From assembly GCA_030835345.1 (NCBI GenBank), contig JAURPH010000011.1, positions 1-64,000 of the forward strand: a DNA stretch of 64,000 nt, read 5' to 3'. This document shows, piece after piece, positions 1 to 9,473 of this stretch. The translations under genes and the position numbers were made by a program. The first letter of the stretch is position 1. Every line of letters starts with the position of its first letter. Source of the stretch: Thermodesulfobacteriota bacterium. Its GTDB lineage: Bacteria > Desulfobacterota_D > UBA1144. The notes beneath the pieces were generated by a model that did no database searches, was not told where the DNA came from, and was given only the letters and a program-made list of their open reading frames with translations.

Positions 1-180
1 CCTCTTCAGCAGGTGCAGCCTCTTCAGCAGGTGCAGCTTCTTCAGCAGGTGCAGCTTCTTCAGCAGGTGCTGCTTCTTCAGCAGGTGCTGCTTCTTCAGC
101 AGGTGCTGCTTCTTCAGCAGGTGCTGCTTCTTCAGCAGGTGCTGCTTCTTCAGCAGGTGCTGCTTCTTCAGCAGGTACTT
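1..180 (-). repeat. 18-bp tandem repeat encoding the S16 tail
   Basis: Nine intact 18-bp units lie end to end at 1-162, with a tenth, degenerate unit at 163-180. On the minus strand each unit encodes A-A-P-A-E-E. Units differ mainly at two positions: the first two carry CCTCTT instead of CTTCTT, and the first three end CAG instead of CTG. The array continues beyond the left edge. Near-identity at the DNA level suggests recent expansion by slippage or unequal recombination. Confidence 0.95.
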
Positions 181-457
181 CTTTTTTTGGTTTTCTTTTT
201 GGCTTATCTTTAACTAGCTCACCATATTTCTCTGGATCAACTAATTTAAGGACTCTGTTACTTAATTGAGCTCCTTTACTAATCCAATTATTTATTTTCT
301 CTATATCAAGGTTAGTAACACTTGGGTCTTGAAGAGGGTCATATGTTCCTAAAATTTCTAGAAATTTTCCATCTCTAGAAGATCTAGAATTTATTGCTAC
401 AATTCTATAAAAAGGTCTTTTCTTTCTTCCTAATCGAGATAATCTTATTTTAACCAT
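1..457 (-). CDS. rpsP: 30S ribosomal protein S16 with long repetitive C-terminal tail (3' end outside window)
   Basis: Small-subunit ribosomal protein that helps 16S rRNA folding. The N-terminal ~85 residues form a normal S16 domain beginning MVKIRLSRLGRKKRPFYRIV, with the GTYDP segment near residue 37. After a basic linker (about residues 84-93) the frame continues into tandem copies of the hexapeptide A-A-P-A-E-E and runs off the left edge of the window. S16 is usually about 80-90 residues; here at least 152 codons are open. The start is supported by a strong GGAGGA at 461-466. It lies 30 bp downstream of ffh in the same direction, so it is probably the distal gene of topB-ffh-rpsP. The identity of the core is secure; the role of the tail is unknown. 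Confidence 0.93.
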   Translation of the reverse strand, partial: MVKIRLSRLGRKKRPFYRIVAINSRSSRDGKFLEILGTYDPLQDPSVTNLDIEKINNWISKGAQLSNRVLKLVDPEKYGELVKDKPKRKPKKEVPAEEAAPAEEAAPAEEAAPAEEAAPAEEAAPAEEAAPAEEAAPAEEAAPAEEAAPAEE

Positions 458-487
458 AAATCCTCCGTCACTTAATAATGATTAAAT

Positions 488-1819
488 TTATGAAAATTTC
501 AATAAGTTTTTAGCATTTTTTTTAAATTTCCCAATATTCTTACTCATCTTTTTCATTTGAAGAAATTTTTTAATTAAAACATTTATGTCCTGAACTGATG
601 TTCCGCTTCCATTAGCTATCCTTCTTCGCCTACTACCATCAAGAATATTATGATCATTTCTTTCTTTAATTGTCATTGAATCTATTATCGCCACGGTTTT
701 TTTCATTTCATCATTTGCTTTTTCCATTGCATTTTCATCTTTTGAGAGATTTCCTAGGCCTGGAATCATAGATATTGTATTTTTCAAAGAACCAATTTTA
801 TTCATTGATTTTATCGCATCCTTAAAATCACTTAAAGAGAATTCATTATTTTTTATTTTTTTTGCTAGCTTCGAAGCATCTTCTTCTGACACCGACTCTG
901 ATGCTTTTTCAACTAAACTAACAACATCTCCCATCCCTAGAATCCTTGATGCCATTCTTTCTGGATGAAAAATCTCCAACATATCTAAACCTTCACCTGA
1001 ACCAAATAATTTAATTGGTTTTCCAGTAACATATTTGGCAGATAGTGCTGCACCACCTCTGGCATCACCATCTAGTTTGGTTAGGACTAAACCATCAATC
1101 CCAATCTCATCATTAAAGTTTTTTGCAACATTTATGGCTTCTTGTCCAATCATTGAATCAATAACAAGTAATGTCTCATGGATTTCAATTTCATTCTTGA
1201 TTGATTTTAGTTCATTTAGCATTTCTTCATCTATTTGAAGTCTTCCAGCAGTATCAATTATTAATGTATCAGAACCCACATTGTAAGCTTTCTCCTTAGC
1301 ATTTCTACAAATATCTAAAATTTTATCATTATCATTTTGTATAAAATTTAATTTAGCTTGCCCACATAAGATTTCTAATTGTTTTATTGCGGCAGGTCTG
1401 TAAATATCAACCGAGCACAAAGAGGGGTTCCTTTTTGATTTTTCTTTCAAAAACTTTCCAAGTTTTGCAGATGAAGTTGTTTTACCAGAACCTTGCAGAC
1501 CAATTATAAGAATGGTTGCAGGCGGTTTAACTTTTAAGTTTAAATCAGTTGTTGAACCTCCTAAAACTTTTGATAGTTCGTCATTAAATATTTTAATAAA
1601 TTGCTCTGTTGGTGAAACACTTTTTAAAACTTCAGAGCCAATTGCTTTCTCTTTAATTGTATCAATTAATTCTTTTACAACTTTATAGTTAACATCAGCT
1701 TCAAGGAGACTAAGTCTTATTTCTTTCAAAGCATCTAATACATTGTTTTCAGATATGACTGCATTACCACGTAGCTTTTTAAAAGAGGAGTTTATTTTTT
1801 CACTTATCTTATCAAACAT
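488..1819 (-). CDS. ffh: Signal recognition particle protein Ffh
   Basis: GTPase of the signal recognition particle; it binds signal sequences of nascent inner-membrane proteins and works with SRP RNA and FtsY. The 443-residue protein has the N domain, then G-domain motifs GLQGSGKTT (107-115), DTAGR (about 189-193) and TKLDGDARGG (about 247-256). A methionine-rich M domain follows, with the RNA-binding stretch GSRRRRIANGSGTSV and a basic C-terminus. Length is normal for the family. It sits between topB (16 bp upstream) and rpsP (30 bp downstream), all on the minus strand, so the three are probably co-transcribed. Its RNA partner is also in this window, next to dnaX. Confidence 0.97.
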   Translation of the reverse strand: MFDKISEKINSSFKKLRGNAVISENNVLDALKEIRLSLLEADVNYKVVKELIDTIKEKAIGSEVLKSVSPTEQFIKIFNDELSKVLGGSTTDLNLKVKPPATILIIGLQGSGKTTSSAKLGKFLKEKSKRNPSLCSVDIYRPAAIKQLEILCGQAKLNFIQNDNDKILDICRNAKEKAYNVGSDTLIIDTAGRLQIDEEMLNELKSIKNEIEIHETLLVIDSMIGQEAINVAKNFNDEIGIDGLVLTKLDGDARGGAALSAKYVTGKPIKLFGSGEGLDMLEIFHPERMASRILGMGDVVSLVEKASESVSEEDASKLAKKIKNNEFSLSDFKDAIKSMNKIGSLKNTISMIPGLGNLSKDENAMEKANDEMKKTVAIIDSMTIKERNDHNILDGSRRRRIANGSGTSVQDINVLIKKFLQMKKMSKNIGKFKKNAKNLLKFS

Positions 1820-1835
1820 TTAAATATTATAGCAT

Positions 1836-4388
1836 TTAAGACTTATCAGATTTATCTTTTTCATCATTTTTCTTTGCAATTTTTTCAATTTCAAATTTTG
1901 GGGCAAACTTTTTATCAAGATAAACCTTAGCTTTAAAGAAAGGTCTTTTTGCATTCTTTCTTTTTGATTTGAAAGGTAATGTAGATGTTTTCTCCCCAGA
2001 GAAGATTTTGATAGCCTCTTCTATAGGTAGGGATTCTCTATTTTTCTCTTCTTCGTCCAATGAATTTAGATATGGAGAAAGCATAAATTTTGAAAGTTTA
2101 TTAGCCCATTTCTTTCCAAAATAATAAAATTTAGCATCATGTTTTACCTCGGAATCAACAAATTCAAACTTTCCTAAACTAGGCAAAGCTTTAAAATCTA
2201 TTTTTTCCTTTTCATCATTTTGTCCCCAATCTAAATCAATCTCACCATTGTCTTTTAATAATAGAAAGGCTTCATAATATTGTCCAAATCTATTAACAAA
2301 TCCTGATAATTTCCCTATTCTTCCCTCTTTGCCATTATATGACTTGATTAATTCTATTGCCTCTTCATTAGAAATTGGCCTACCTGATCTTACTTTGTTG
2401 ATTCTAACAGAATTATCTGGGTCTTCCGTTGTATATCTATTAAATGTTTCCCAGACTGGCAGACCACTTATTGGACAATTCACATCTAATGGTTTCCTAA
2501 ATTCATCAGTATCTACGCTAGTATTTTTTGCTCTTGCAATTATTTCATCTCTAAACTTTTCAATTTCATCAATAAATCTTTCATAGGAATAATCTTCGTT
2601 TTCCATTTCTTTCAACTTTAACTCCCACTCTCCAGTTAGGTTTGCAGAAGTTAATTTATTTATTTCTAAAACATCTAAATCAAAAATTAGCTGCTTACCT
2701 CTTGCAGTAGATAGTATAAATTTTTTATTATTTTCATCCTCAGATCGCATTAAATATTTTTCTCTAAGTAGAGCCTCAATTGTTTCTGCCCTTGTTGCAG
2801 GAGTTCCTAAACCTTTGTTTTTCATTAGTTGCAGAACTTCTTCATCATCAATATCATTTCCTGCTGTTTCCATTGCTCGAAGTAAAGTAGAATCAGTAAA
2901 TCTAGCTTTTGCTGTAGTGTTATCTGTTAGTTCCTCAATACCTTCACATAATGCTTTTTCTGATTTTTCAATTGGACTTATAATTGTTTCTTTTGTTGTA
3001 CTATCAAGAACCTCTTTCCACCCTTGATTTAGCAATATTCTCCCTTTTGTTCTGAATAGATGTTCTCCAATTAATGTATCTCTTGTAGTTTCATTTGTAA
3101 TCATTGGAGGATAAAAAACCGCTAAAAATCTTTTAACAATTAAATCATAAATTTTTCGTTGTTGATCGTTTAATTTCAGGTCCGATGGAATATTAGGTGT
3201 AGGAATTATAGCAAAATGATCAGAGACTTTTTTAGAATCAAATATTTTTTTATCAGTATTTTTAACTAAATCATTATCCAGAATATTCTGAGAAAATTTC
3301 TTGTAAGAGCTATCATTAAAAGAATTTAGCAACTTAATTACTTCTCCATCATATCCATCTGGCAATCTTCTGGAATCTGTTCTTGGATAGGTTATATATC
3401 CTTCACCTGAAATGGGTTGGTATAGTGATTGTGCTATTTTAAGTGTTGTACTTGCAGTAAAGCCAAATCTGCTATTTGATTCTCTTTGTAAACTTGTTAA
3501 ATCAAATAATGCTTCACTATATTCTTTTCTTTGCTTCGATTCCTCTGTGACTATCCCCTCTTTGTTTTTGCAATCATTAATTATTTTTAAAGTAATTTCT
3601 TCGCTAAAAATCCTATCTGCCTTTCTAACTCTTTTTGCTTCTGGATTGAGTGTTGAGTTATCAAAATTTTGGTCAATGTATGAACCAATATATTCTCCTG
3701 AATTAATTCTAAATGTAGCTTTTATCTGGAAATATTTCTCTGGAGTAAATGAATCTATCTCTTTATCTCGATTAACAATCATTGCGAGCGTTGGAGTTTT
3801 AACTCTTCCCACAACCTGCTTATTAAAACCAACATTATATATTTTGCTTGACCAAGCAGTAATTGCCCTTGTTCCATTCATTCCAATTTTCCAATCAGCT
3901 ATAGACCTAGCGAGTGCCGCATTTGCTAAACCTCTATATGATTCTGAACTTTTTAAATTTGAAAATTCTTTTTGTATTTCTTCTTTAGTCATAGATTGAA
4001 GCCATGCACGATATGATGGCTTAGAAACTTTCAGATAATTCATTATCTGGTTGAAGATTAGTTCTCCTTCTCTTGCTGCATCACAGGCATTTACTATAGA
4101 AGCTACATCATCTCTTTTACAAAGTTTTTTAATTAAATCTAGTCTTGGTTTTGTTTGTGATATGGGAATTAAATTTCCTGGACCATTTAACGGTAGAGCT
4201 TCTAGGTTCCATTTGGATTTTGGTTTTTCGAATTCGATCAAATGACCTTGAGCACAAGTAACTAAATATTCTTCGTTCTCAAAGTAGTGCAGGCTTTTAG
4301 CTTTAACTTTCTTAGCTGATAAAGCTGATGCGATTAAATTTGCCACACTGGGCTTCTCTGCAATTATCAATTTCTTTTCATTTAACAT
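1836..4388 (-). CDS. topB: Type IA DNA topoisomerase, TopB (topoisomerase III) type
   Basis: Cuts and rejoins one DNA strand through a 5'-phosphotyrosine link; TopB-type enzymes are mainly decatenases. The Toprim domain starts at residue 6 (LIIAEKPSVANLIASAL), with the acidic motif ACDAAREGELIF at 101-112. The catalytic tyrosine is Y334 in GYITYPRTDS. The N-terminal signature and the AREGELIF motif favour TopB over TopA. I see no C-terminal four-cysteine zinc ribbons of TopA type; instead there is a roughly 200-residue C-terminal extension ending in a lysine-rich tail. At 850 residues it is longer than many TopB proteins. It is first in the topB-ffh-rpsP operon and has a good promoter directly before its ATG. 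Confidence 0.9.
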   Translation of the reverse strand: MLNEKKLIIAEKPSVANLIASALSAKKVKAKSLHYFENEEYLVTCAQGHLIEFEKPKSKWNLEALPLNGPGNLIPISQTKPRLDLIKKLCKRDDVASIVNACDAAREGELIFNQIMNYLKVSKPSYRAWLQSMTKEEIQKEFSNLKSSESYRGLANAALARSIADWKIGMNGTRAITAWSSKIYNVGFNKQVVGRVKTPTLAMIVNRDKEIDSFTPEKYFQIKATFRINSGEYIGSYIDQNFDNSTLNPEAKRVRKADRIFSEEITLKIINDCKNKEGIVTEESKQRKEYSEALFDLTSLQRESNSRFGFTASTTLKIAQSLYQPISGEGYITYPRTDSRRLPDGYDGEVIKLLNSFNDSSYKKFSQNILDNDLVKNTDKKIFDSKKVSDHFAIIPTPNIPSDLKLNDQQRKIYDLIVKRFLAVFYPPMITNETTRDTLIGEHLFRTKGRILLNQGWKEVLDSTTKETIISPIEKSEKALCEGIEELTDNTTAKARFTDSTLLRAMETAGNDIDDEEVLQLMKNKGLGTPATRAETIEALLREKYLMRSEDENNKKFILSTARGKQLIFDLDVLEINKLTSANLTGEWELKLKEMENEDYSYERFIDEIEKFRDEIIARAKNTSVDTDEFRKPLDVNCPISGLPVWETFNRYTTEDPDNSVRINKVRSGRPISNEEAIELIKSYNGKEGRIGKLSGFVNRFGQYYEAFLLLKDNGEIDLDWGQNDEKEKIDFKALPSLGKFEFVDSEVKHDAKFYYFGKKWANKLSKFMLSPYLNSLDEEEKNRESLPIEEAIKIFSGEKTSTLPFKSKRKNAKRPFFKAKVYLDKKFAPKFEIEKIAKKNDEKDKSDKS

Positions 4389-4397
4389 AGAAACGCA

Positions 4398-4426
4398 AAT
4401 TTAAATAAATATCATTATTATGTCAA
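4398..4426 (-). promoter_or_regulatory. Sigma-70-type promoter of topB, nearly leaderless
   Basis: On the minus strand a perfect -35 box TTGACA (4421-4426) and a -10 box TAAATT (4398-4403) are separated by exactly 17 bp. Only 9 bp separate the -10 box from the topB ATG at 4388, and there is no Shine-Dalgarno sequence. The transcript would start within 2-3 nt of the start codon. Confidence 0.72.
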
Positions 4427-4459
4427 ATTGATAAGTTCAAAAAAAATACCTAAGTCATT

Positions 4460-5443
4460 CTAATTATTGATATAATTATTTTTTTTGTACCATTGGATAT
4501 TTTTCTCTAATATCTCTGACACAGTTAAGTACTTGTGATTTAAATCTTTCTGTGATTTGAGAGAGGTTGCTTGTGCACCTATTTCAATAGCTTTAAGACC
4601 ATCTATAGGTAATTTGGGTCTTTTTTTTGTGAAGAAGGAAATAAATTCTGATAAATAAGATATTAAATATAATTGCCATTTTGGAGTAATTTTATTTATT
4701 TTTGATATTTTCATTATTTCGCAAACTTCATCAAAGATCTCTCCTATTTTTACATTCTCACTAACAATTATATATTTTTGTCCTGGTAACATTTCAAGAA
4801 ATCTCAATGTTATTTTAATAACATCATTAATGTGTACCAATGGAATATAAGATTGAGGGCAGAATTTTGCTTTTATTTTTTTATTGGCAATTCCAATAAT
4901 CGTTTTACCAAATGTTTTGAAGTCCTTAGGCCCTGTTATAACTCCTGGATTTAGAACCACAATTGGCATCCCCTTATCAATATATTTTTTAACTTCCTTT
5001 TCAACTAAAAATTTTGATTTACTATAATCACTTTCAAAGTCACCCTTATGAATCGAATCCTCATTTGCTATTTCCCCTTTAGGTTGTCTTATTGCTGCAA
5101 TACTACTCATATGAATGATTTTTTTAACTTTAGTACTTTTAAGCTCATTTAAGAGATTTCTTGTTCCATTAACATTTATTTCATAATAGTCTTTCTTTCT
5201 TTTTAGCCACCATGCAGCAATATTTCCAAGATGGAAAACAACTTCTGCATTATCAAATTTCCCTTTAATTGAATTTGAATCTCTTAGATCAGCAAGAAAG
5301 CAGGTATATCCTAATGATTCATATTTATTCTTATCTTTCTGAGAGCGGACAAGCATGGTTACTTTATGCCCACTTTTCTTTAAATCTTCAATAAGAAAGT
5401 TTCCAACATAACCTGTCGCACCAGTAACAAAACATTCCAACAA
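4460..5443 (-). CDS. NAD(P)-dependent epimerase/dehydratase (extended SDR)
   Basis: Extended short-chain dehydrogenase family protein of 327 residues. It has the Rossmann GATGYVG motif at 8-14, the SS of the active site near 113-114, and the catalytic YxxxK as YSKSK at 140-144. The closest known relatives are the dihydroflavonol-4-reductase/HpnA-like and sugar-epimerase-like SDRs; the substrate cannot be told from sequence. The start codon lies 9 bp downstream of the preceding small gene (5453-5881), so the two form an operon. Its stop is 71 bp upstream of topB, which has its own promoter. Confidence 0.85.
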   Translation of the reverse strand: MLECFVTGATGYVGNFLIEDLKKSGHKVTMLVRSQKDKNKYESLGYTCFLADLRDSNSIKGKFDNAEVVFHLGNIAAWWLKRKKDYYEINVNGTRNLLNELKSTKVKKIIHMSSIAAIRQPKGEIANEDSIHKGDFESDYSKSKFLVEKEVKKYIDKGMPIVVLNPGVITGPKDFKTFGKTIIGIANKKIKAKFCPQSYIPLVHINDVIKITLRFLEMLPGQKYIIVSENVKIGEIFDEVCEIMKISKINKITPKWQLYLISYLSEFISFFTKKRPKLPIDGLKAIEIGAQATSLKSQKDLNHKYLTVSEILEKNIQWYKKNNYINN

Positions 5444-5452
5444 TTTATCTCT

Positions 5453-5881
5453 TTAAGGAACTATTATTTTCTTTTCTTCGTGGATAATTTGACCCTGTTC
5501 TTCTTTAGCTTTTTCTTGAGCTGCCTTTTGAGTTTCTAAAACTCTTGCCTCTATTAGCTGGAAAAGCTTAGCCTGAAAATCTTTATCAAAAGCACAAACT
5601 CTAGGAACTATGTGTCCCATAGTTGCAACTTGAACAAAGAACTCTGCATTCGCTTTAATGAAGTCGTCTGGCACATCTCCATAAACCTGTTTTAGTTGTG
5701 CATATATTGTTTGTTCAATTTCTTGAACAATGTTTGATAGTGTATCACCCTGATTCTTGGGTTGACTTTGTAAGCCAAGATTAAATGCATTAGCAATGGA
5801 AGTTTTAATTGCATTTAATGCATCCTCTGGACTTTGTGGTTGACCGGCAGGCCCACCTGGATTTGGATTTTCTTCTGACAT
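5453..5881 (-). CDS. Conserved-looking hypothetical protein, 142 aa
   Basis: Function unknown. The protein has a Pro/Gly/Gln-rich N-terminus, a central helical part, and a charged Gln/Glu/Lys-rich C-terminus likely to be coiled coil (about residues 105-135). No signal peptide or membrane segment is visible. An upstream TTG at 5899 would add six residues. I prefer the ATG at 5881 because AGAGGTG lies about 5 nt before it. It is followed after 9 bp by the epimerase gene and is divergent from the TPP enzyme at 5932, so the 50-bp gap must hold both promoters. Confidence 0.7.
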   Translation of the reverse strand: MSEENPNPGGPAGQPQSPEDALNAIKTSIANAFNLGLQSQPKNQGDTLSNIVQEIEQTIYAQLKQVYGDVPDDFIKANAEFFVQVATMGHIVPRVCAFDKDFQAKLFQLIEARVLETQKAAQEKAKEEQGQIIHEEKKIIVP

Positions 5882-5931
5882 ATTACACCTCTTATACAAA
5901 ATATATTATACTGTTTATTAACTTAAAGCCT

Positions 5932-7614
5932 ATGGATAAAAAAATTGATGGTGGTTTTGCTTTAGTCAAAACACTTAAAGAATTAAATGTAAAAGATATT
6001 TTCACTCTTGCAGGTGGTCATATCAATCCAATTTATAATGCCTGTAAAGAATTGGGAATTAGATTGATTGATACACATCATGAGCAAGGTGCATCTATGG
6101 CAGCTGATGCCTATGGAAGAGTTACCCGAAAACCAGGAGTTTGTTTAATTACAGCTGGACCAGGTTTGACAAATGTAATAACTGGAATGTCAGGTGCATA
6201 TTTGTCAAATTCTCCATGCATCTTCATTTCTGGGAAATCTGGAGTTGAAGAGAATGATCGACTTCCACTTCAAGAAGTAGATCAAGAAGCAATGGTAAAA
6301 CCGATTACTAAATGGGCTAAAACGGTTTACGATACAACTCGAATAACAGAATATACTGCTAATGCATATAAAATGGCAATAACTGGAAGACCTGGACCCG
6401 TTTATTTGGGTTTGCCTCACGAAGTTCTTTACGAAAAAACTGATGAGAACTTATTTGATATACCTCAAACGGAGTTTCCAGAAAACCCTGAAATTTCTGA
6501 AAATCTTGTGGATTCGATATTAAAAGAAATTGATAATAGCTCTAGGCCATTAATAATAGCTGGTAGTGGAACCTGGTATTCAGGTGCTTCAATTGAAATT
6601 CAAGAGATTTCTGAGAAACTTAATATTCCAGTATATACATTAAATTTTGGAAGAGGAATTGTAGATGACAATCATCCTAATTGTTTAGGCCAAGCAAGTC
6701 CTTCTGCCATGAATGCTTTTAAGAAAGTCTCTTCTGAATCAGATTTGATAATTTTATTAGGAGTAAGGCTAAGTTTATATATTGGCTGGGGAAGGACTTT
6801 TAATCCAGAGGCTAAAGTTGTACAGGTTGATATAGAACCCGAAGAAATAGGAAGAAATAGGATTGTAGATATTCCAGTAGTGTCAGATATCAAAAAGGCA
6901 CTTACAAAACTTAATTCTAAGTTGGACAAGATAGGTACTAATTTTGAATCATGGATAAATACTGCTAGGGAATGGAAAGATAAAGAATGGGAAGAAGTAG
7001 ATAGATTAAAAGCATCGAACGACAAGCCTTTACATGTTTTGAGTGTAGTTAATGCTGTAGAGAAGGTGTTAGATGGAAATGGCATGATTTGTATTGATGG
7101 AGGTGATACTCAAGCCTGGACAGACTCTTCTTACATAACCACAAAACCTGGAAGATATGTCAAAGGTGGACCTTTAGGATGTATGGGAGTAGGGGTCCCT
7201 TTTGCCTTAGGATCTAAAATCGCTTATCCAGACAGAGATGTGGTTTTGATAAGTGGAGATGGTGCAATAGGTATGAATTTGATGGAGTTTGAAACAGCTG
7301 TTAGACACAATATCCCTTTTGTCTGTATTGTTTGCAATGATCAATCTTGGGGAATGACAAAGCATCAACATTGGATAAATTATGGAAAAACTAATACTCC
7401 ACAAGGCCACGAGCTTCCATTTATTAATTTTCATTCAATAGTTAAAGAAATGGGCGGCTATGGTGAACTAGTAACTGATTGTTCTGATTTAGTTCCTGCA
7501 ATCGAGCGAGCCTTTAAATCTGGATTACCATCATTAATTAATGTCGCTACAAATCCGGATGCCACTAGTGCTGCTACTCATGCTATAACAGCGATGATGA
7601 CACCAAAAGACTAA
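5932..7614 (+). CDS. Thiamine pyrophosphate-dependent enzyme, acetolactate synthase-like
   Basis: A 560-residue TPP enzyme with the usual three domains: Pyr domain with catalytic glutamate E51 in HHEQGASMAADAYGR, a central domain, and a PP domain with an intact Mg/TPP motif starting GDGAIGMNLMEFE and ending in an ND pair. The post-motif stretch NDQSWGMTKHQH differs from true acetohydroxyacid synthases, so it may be a 2-hydroxyacyl-CoA lyase-, oxalyl-CoA decarboxylase- or sulfoacetaldehyde acetyltransferase-like enzyme; the reaction is unresolved. No ilvN-like regulatory gene is adjacent. An in-frame extension upstream to 5809 would overlap the divergent gene and is unlikely; ATG 5932 matches the family N-terminus. 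Compare the degenerate IlvB at 46840. Confidence 0.85.
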   Translation: MDKKIDGGFALVKTLKELNVKDIFTLAGGHINPIYNACKELGIRLIDTHHEQGASMAADAYGRVTRKPGVCLITAGPGLTNVITGMSGAYLSNSPCIFISGKSGVEENDRLPLQEVDQEAMVKPITKWAKTVYDTTRITEYTANAYKMAITGRPGPVYLGLPHEVLYEKTDENLFDIPQTEFPENPEISENLVDSILKEIDNSSRPLIIAGSGTWYSGASIEIQEISEKLNIPVYTLNFGRGIVDDNHPNCLGQASPSAMNAFKKVSSESDLIILLGVRLSLYIGWGRTFNPEAKVVQVDIEPEEIGRNRIVDIPVVSDIKKALTKLNSKLDKIGTNFESWINTAREWKDKEWEEVDRLKASNDKPLHVLSVVNAVEKVLDGNGMICIDGGDTQAWTDSSYITTKPGRYVKGGPLGCMGVGVPFALGSKIAYPDRDVVLISGDGAIGMNLMEFETAVRHNIPFVCIVCNDQSWGMTKHQHWINYGKTNTPQGHELPFINFHSIVKEMGGYGELVTDCSDLVPAIERAFKSGLPSLINVATNPDATSAATHAITAMMTPKD

Positions 7615-7642
7615 ATAATGTAATACGAAGGTATGTCATTAT
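7615..7642. terminator. Hairpin between convergent TPP-enzyme gene and lepA
   Basis: The short gap between the two convergent stop codons is almost entirely an imperfect hairpin. ATAATG pairs with CATTAT and ATAC with GTAT around two mismatches and a GAAG loop. T-rich sequence follows on both strands. Probable bidirectional terminator. Confidence 0.5.
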
Positions 7643-7645
7643 AAT

Positions 7646-9445
7646 TTATTCTTTTGCGGATAAAACTGCCATAAAAGCTTCCTGAGGAATTTCAACGCTA
7701 CCAACATTTTTCATTCTTTTTTTACCTTCTTTTTGTTTTTCTAATAGTTTTCTTTTCCTTGTTACATCACCACCATAACACTTAGCAGTAACATCTTTCC
7801 TAAGAGCCTTAACCGTTTCTCTTGCAATTATTTTTGCACCGATAGCCGCTTGAATTGCAACTTCAAATAACTGACGAGGAATAATTTCTTTAAGCCTTTC
7901 AGCAATTTCTTTTCCTCTGTAATATGCATTATCTTTATGCGTAATGATGGATAAAGCATCAACAATTTCTCCATTAATTAAAATATCTAGTTTTATTAGA
8001 TTAGATTCTTGGAGCTCACTAGGCTCATAGTCCATCGAACAGTATCCTTTTGTTATAGATTTAACTTTATTGTAGAAATCATAAATCATTTCCGACATAG
8101 GTAATTCATATTCCAGTATAGCTCTATCTTCTGATATAAAATTAATATTTTTTTGAATACCTCTTCTTTTTTCACAAAGATCCAGTAGCCCACCTAAATA
8201 TTTCTTAGGAGTATATAAAGAAATATTTACATAGGGTTCTTTTATTGAATCTATCTGACTTTTATCAGGTAGAAGTTTGGGATTATCTATTTTTAATGTT
8301 TCTTTGTTTGTTTTGATTACCTCATAAACAACAGTAGGTGATGTTGTAATTAAGGCCAGATTAAATTCTCTTTCTAATCTTTCCTTTACTATTTCCATAT
8401 GAAGTAAGCCTAAAAAGCCACAACGGAACCCAAATCCTAAAGCAGCTGATGTTTCAGGCTCATATCTTATAGATGAATCATTTAGGCTAATTTTTTCTAA
8501 TGATTCTTTTAGGTTTTCATAAAAATTTGAATCGATGGGATAAAGGCCACAAAAAACCATTGGTTTTATGTCTTTGAATCCTTGAAGTGCAATTTTTGAA
8601 TCATTTTTTATTGTTGTAACAGTATCCCCAACTTTCGCATCGCTGATTTGTTTAATTGATGCAGTAATAAATCCTACTTCTCCCCAACTTAATTTTTCAA
8701 CACTCTTTGCAACAGGGTTAAATACTCCAATATTTCTAATTTCGTATATCTTATCTGTAGCCATAAGTTTAATAGAGTCTGATTTATTAATCTCGCCATC
8801 AAACACCCTAACAAGGAGTACGACCCCCAAGTATGAATCAAACCAACTATCTATGATTAATGCTCTGGCGTCATTAACTTTGGGCTGGTTTGGGTTAGGG
8901 ACTAGCTTTATTATTTCTTCAAGTATTTCAATTACTCCCTCACCAGTTTTCGCACTTGTAAGTAAGGCATTACTACAATCAATTCCAATTGCATTCTCAA
9001 TCTCTTCACAAACTCTTTCGGGATCAGATGCAGGTAAATCAATTTTATTAATTACAGGGATTATTTCTAAGCCCATATCTGCTGCAAGGAAAGCATGTGC
9101 TAATGTTTGAGCCTCCACTCCTTGGGTAGCATCGACGACCAGAAGTGCACCTTCACATGCCATAAGGCTTCTGGAAACTTCATATGAAAAATCAACATGC
9201 CCTGGTGTATCAATTAGATTAAAAATATATTCCTCACCATCTTTTGACTTATAAGTTATTCGGACCGACTGAGCTTTAATAGTAATTCCTCTTTCTCTTT
9301 CAATATCAAGATTATCGAGAAACTGGCTTTGCATATTTCTTTTTGACACAGTATTTGTTAGCTCAAGGATTCTATCTGCCAAGGTACTTTTTCCATGGTC
9401 AATATGAGCTATGATACAAAAGTTTCTGATTTTTTTATGATGCAT
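7646..9445 (-). CDS. lepA: Translation elongation factor 4 (LepA)
   Basis: Ribosome-associated GTPase that back-translocates or remodels stalled ribosomes. The 599-residue protein has G1 AHIDHGKST (13-21), the DTPGH and NKID motifs, and the LepA-specific C-terminus with [19 protein letters not shown] and a final lysine-rich/acidic tail. Length is exactly typical. A perfect -10 box TATAAT (minus strand, 9454-9459) lies 8 bp before the ATG with no Shine-Dalgarno sequence, so the mRNA is probably leaderless. It is convergent with the TPP enzyme across a terminator-like hairpin. Confidence 0.97.
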   Translation of the reverse strand: MHHKKIRNFCIIAHIDHGKSTLADRILELTNTVSKRNMQSQFLDNLDIERERGITIKAQSVRITYKSKDGEEYIFNLIDTPGHVDFSYEVSRSLMACEGALLVVDATQGVEAQTLAHAFLAADMGLEIIPVINKIDLPASDPERVCEEIENAIGIDCSNALLTSAKTGEGVIEILEEIIKLVPNPNQPKVNDARALIIDSWFDSYLGVVLLVRVFDGEINKSDSIKLMATDKIYEIRNIGVFNPVAKSVEKLSWGEVGFITASIKQISDAKVGDTVTTIKNDSKIALQGFKDIKPMVFCGLYPIDSNFYENLKESLEKISLNDSSIRYEPETSAALGFGFRCGFLGLLHMEIVKERLEREFNLALITTSPTVVYEVIKTNKETLKIDNPKLLPDKSQIDSIKEPYVNISLYTPKKYLGGLLDLCEKRRGIQKNINFISEDRAILEYELPMSEMIYDFYNKVKSITKGYCSMDYEPSELQESNLIKLDILINGEIVDALSIITHKDNAYYRGKEIAERLKEIIPRQLFEVAIQAAIGAKIIARETVKALRKDVTAKCYGGDVTRKRKLLEKQKEGKKRMKNVGSVEIPQEAFMAVLSAKE

Positions 9446-9453
9446 TTAATTGA

Positions 9454-9459
9454 ATTATA
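9454..9459 (-). promoter_or_regulatory. -10 box of lepA, start-proximal
   Basis: TATAAT on the minus strand, 8 bp upstream of the lepA ATG, in the 28-bp gap after the DUF1015 gene. No convincing -35 box or Shine-Dalgarno sequence is seen. Part of the recurring start-proximal promoter pattern in this window. Confidence 0.5.
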
Positions 9460-9473
9460 AATGAATTATCAGA

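Noticed and set aside
1-162. Tandem repeat as a CRISPR array
   Set aside because: Units are 18 bp with no spacers, in frame with rpsP; no cas genes in the window.
13-213. Plus-strand frame of 66 codons over the repeat
   Set aside because: Only the complement of the S16 tail repeat; low-complexity LLQQV repeats, no start signals.
3412-3999. 195-codon plus-strand frame inside topB
   Set aside because: Antisense shadow of a conserved gene, no ribosome site, no family resemblance.
5809-5931. Upstream extension of the TPP enzyme
   Set aside because: Overlaps the divergent 142-residue gene and adds residues not found in the family; ATG 5932 fits.
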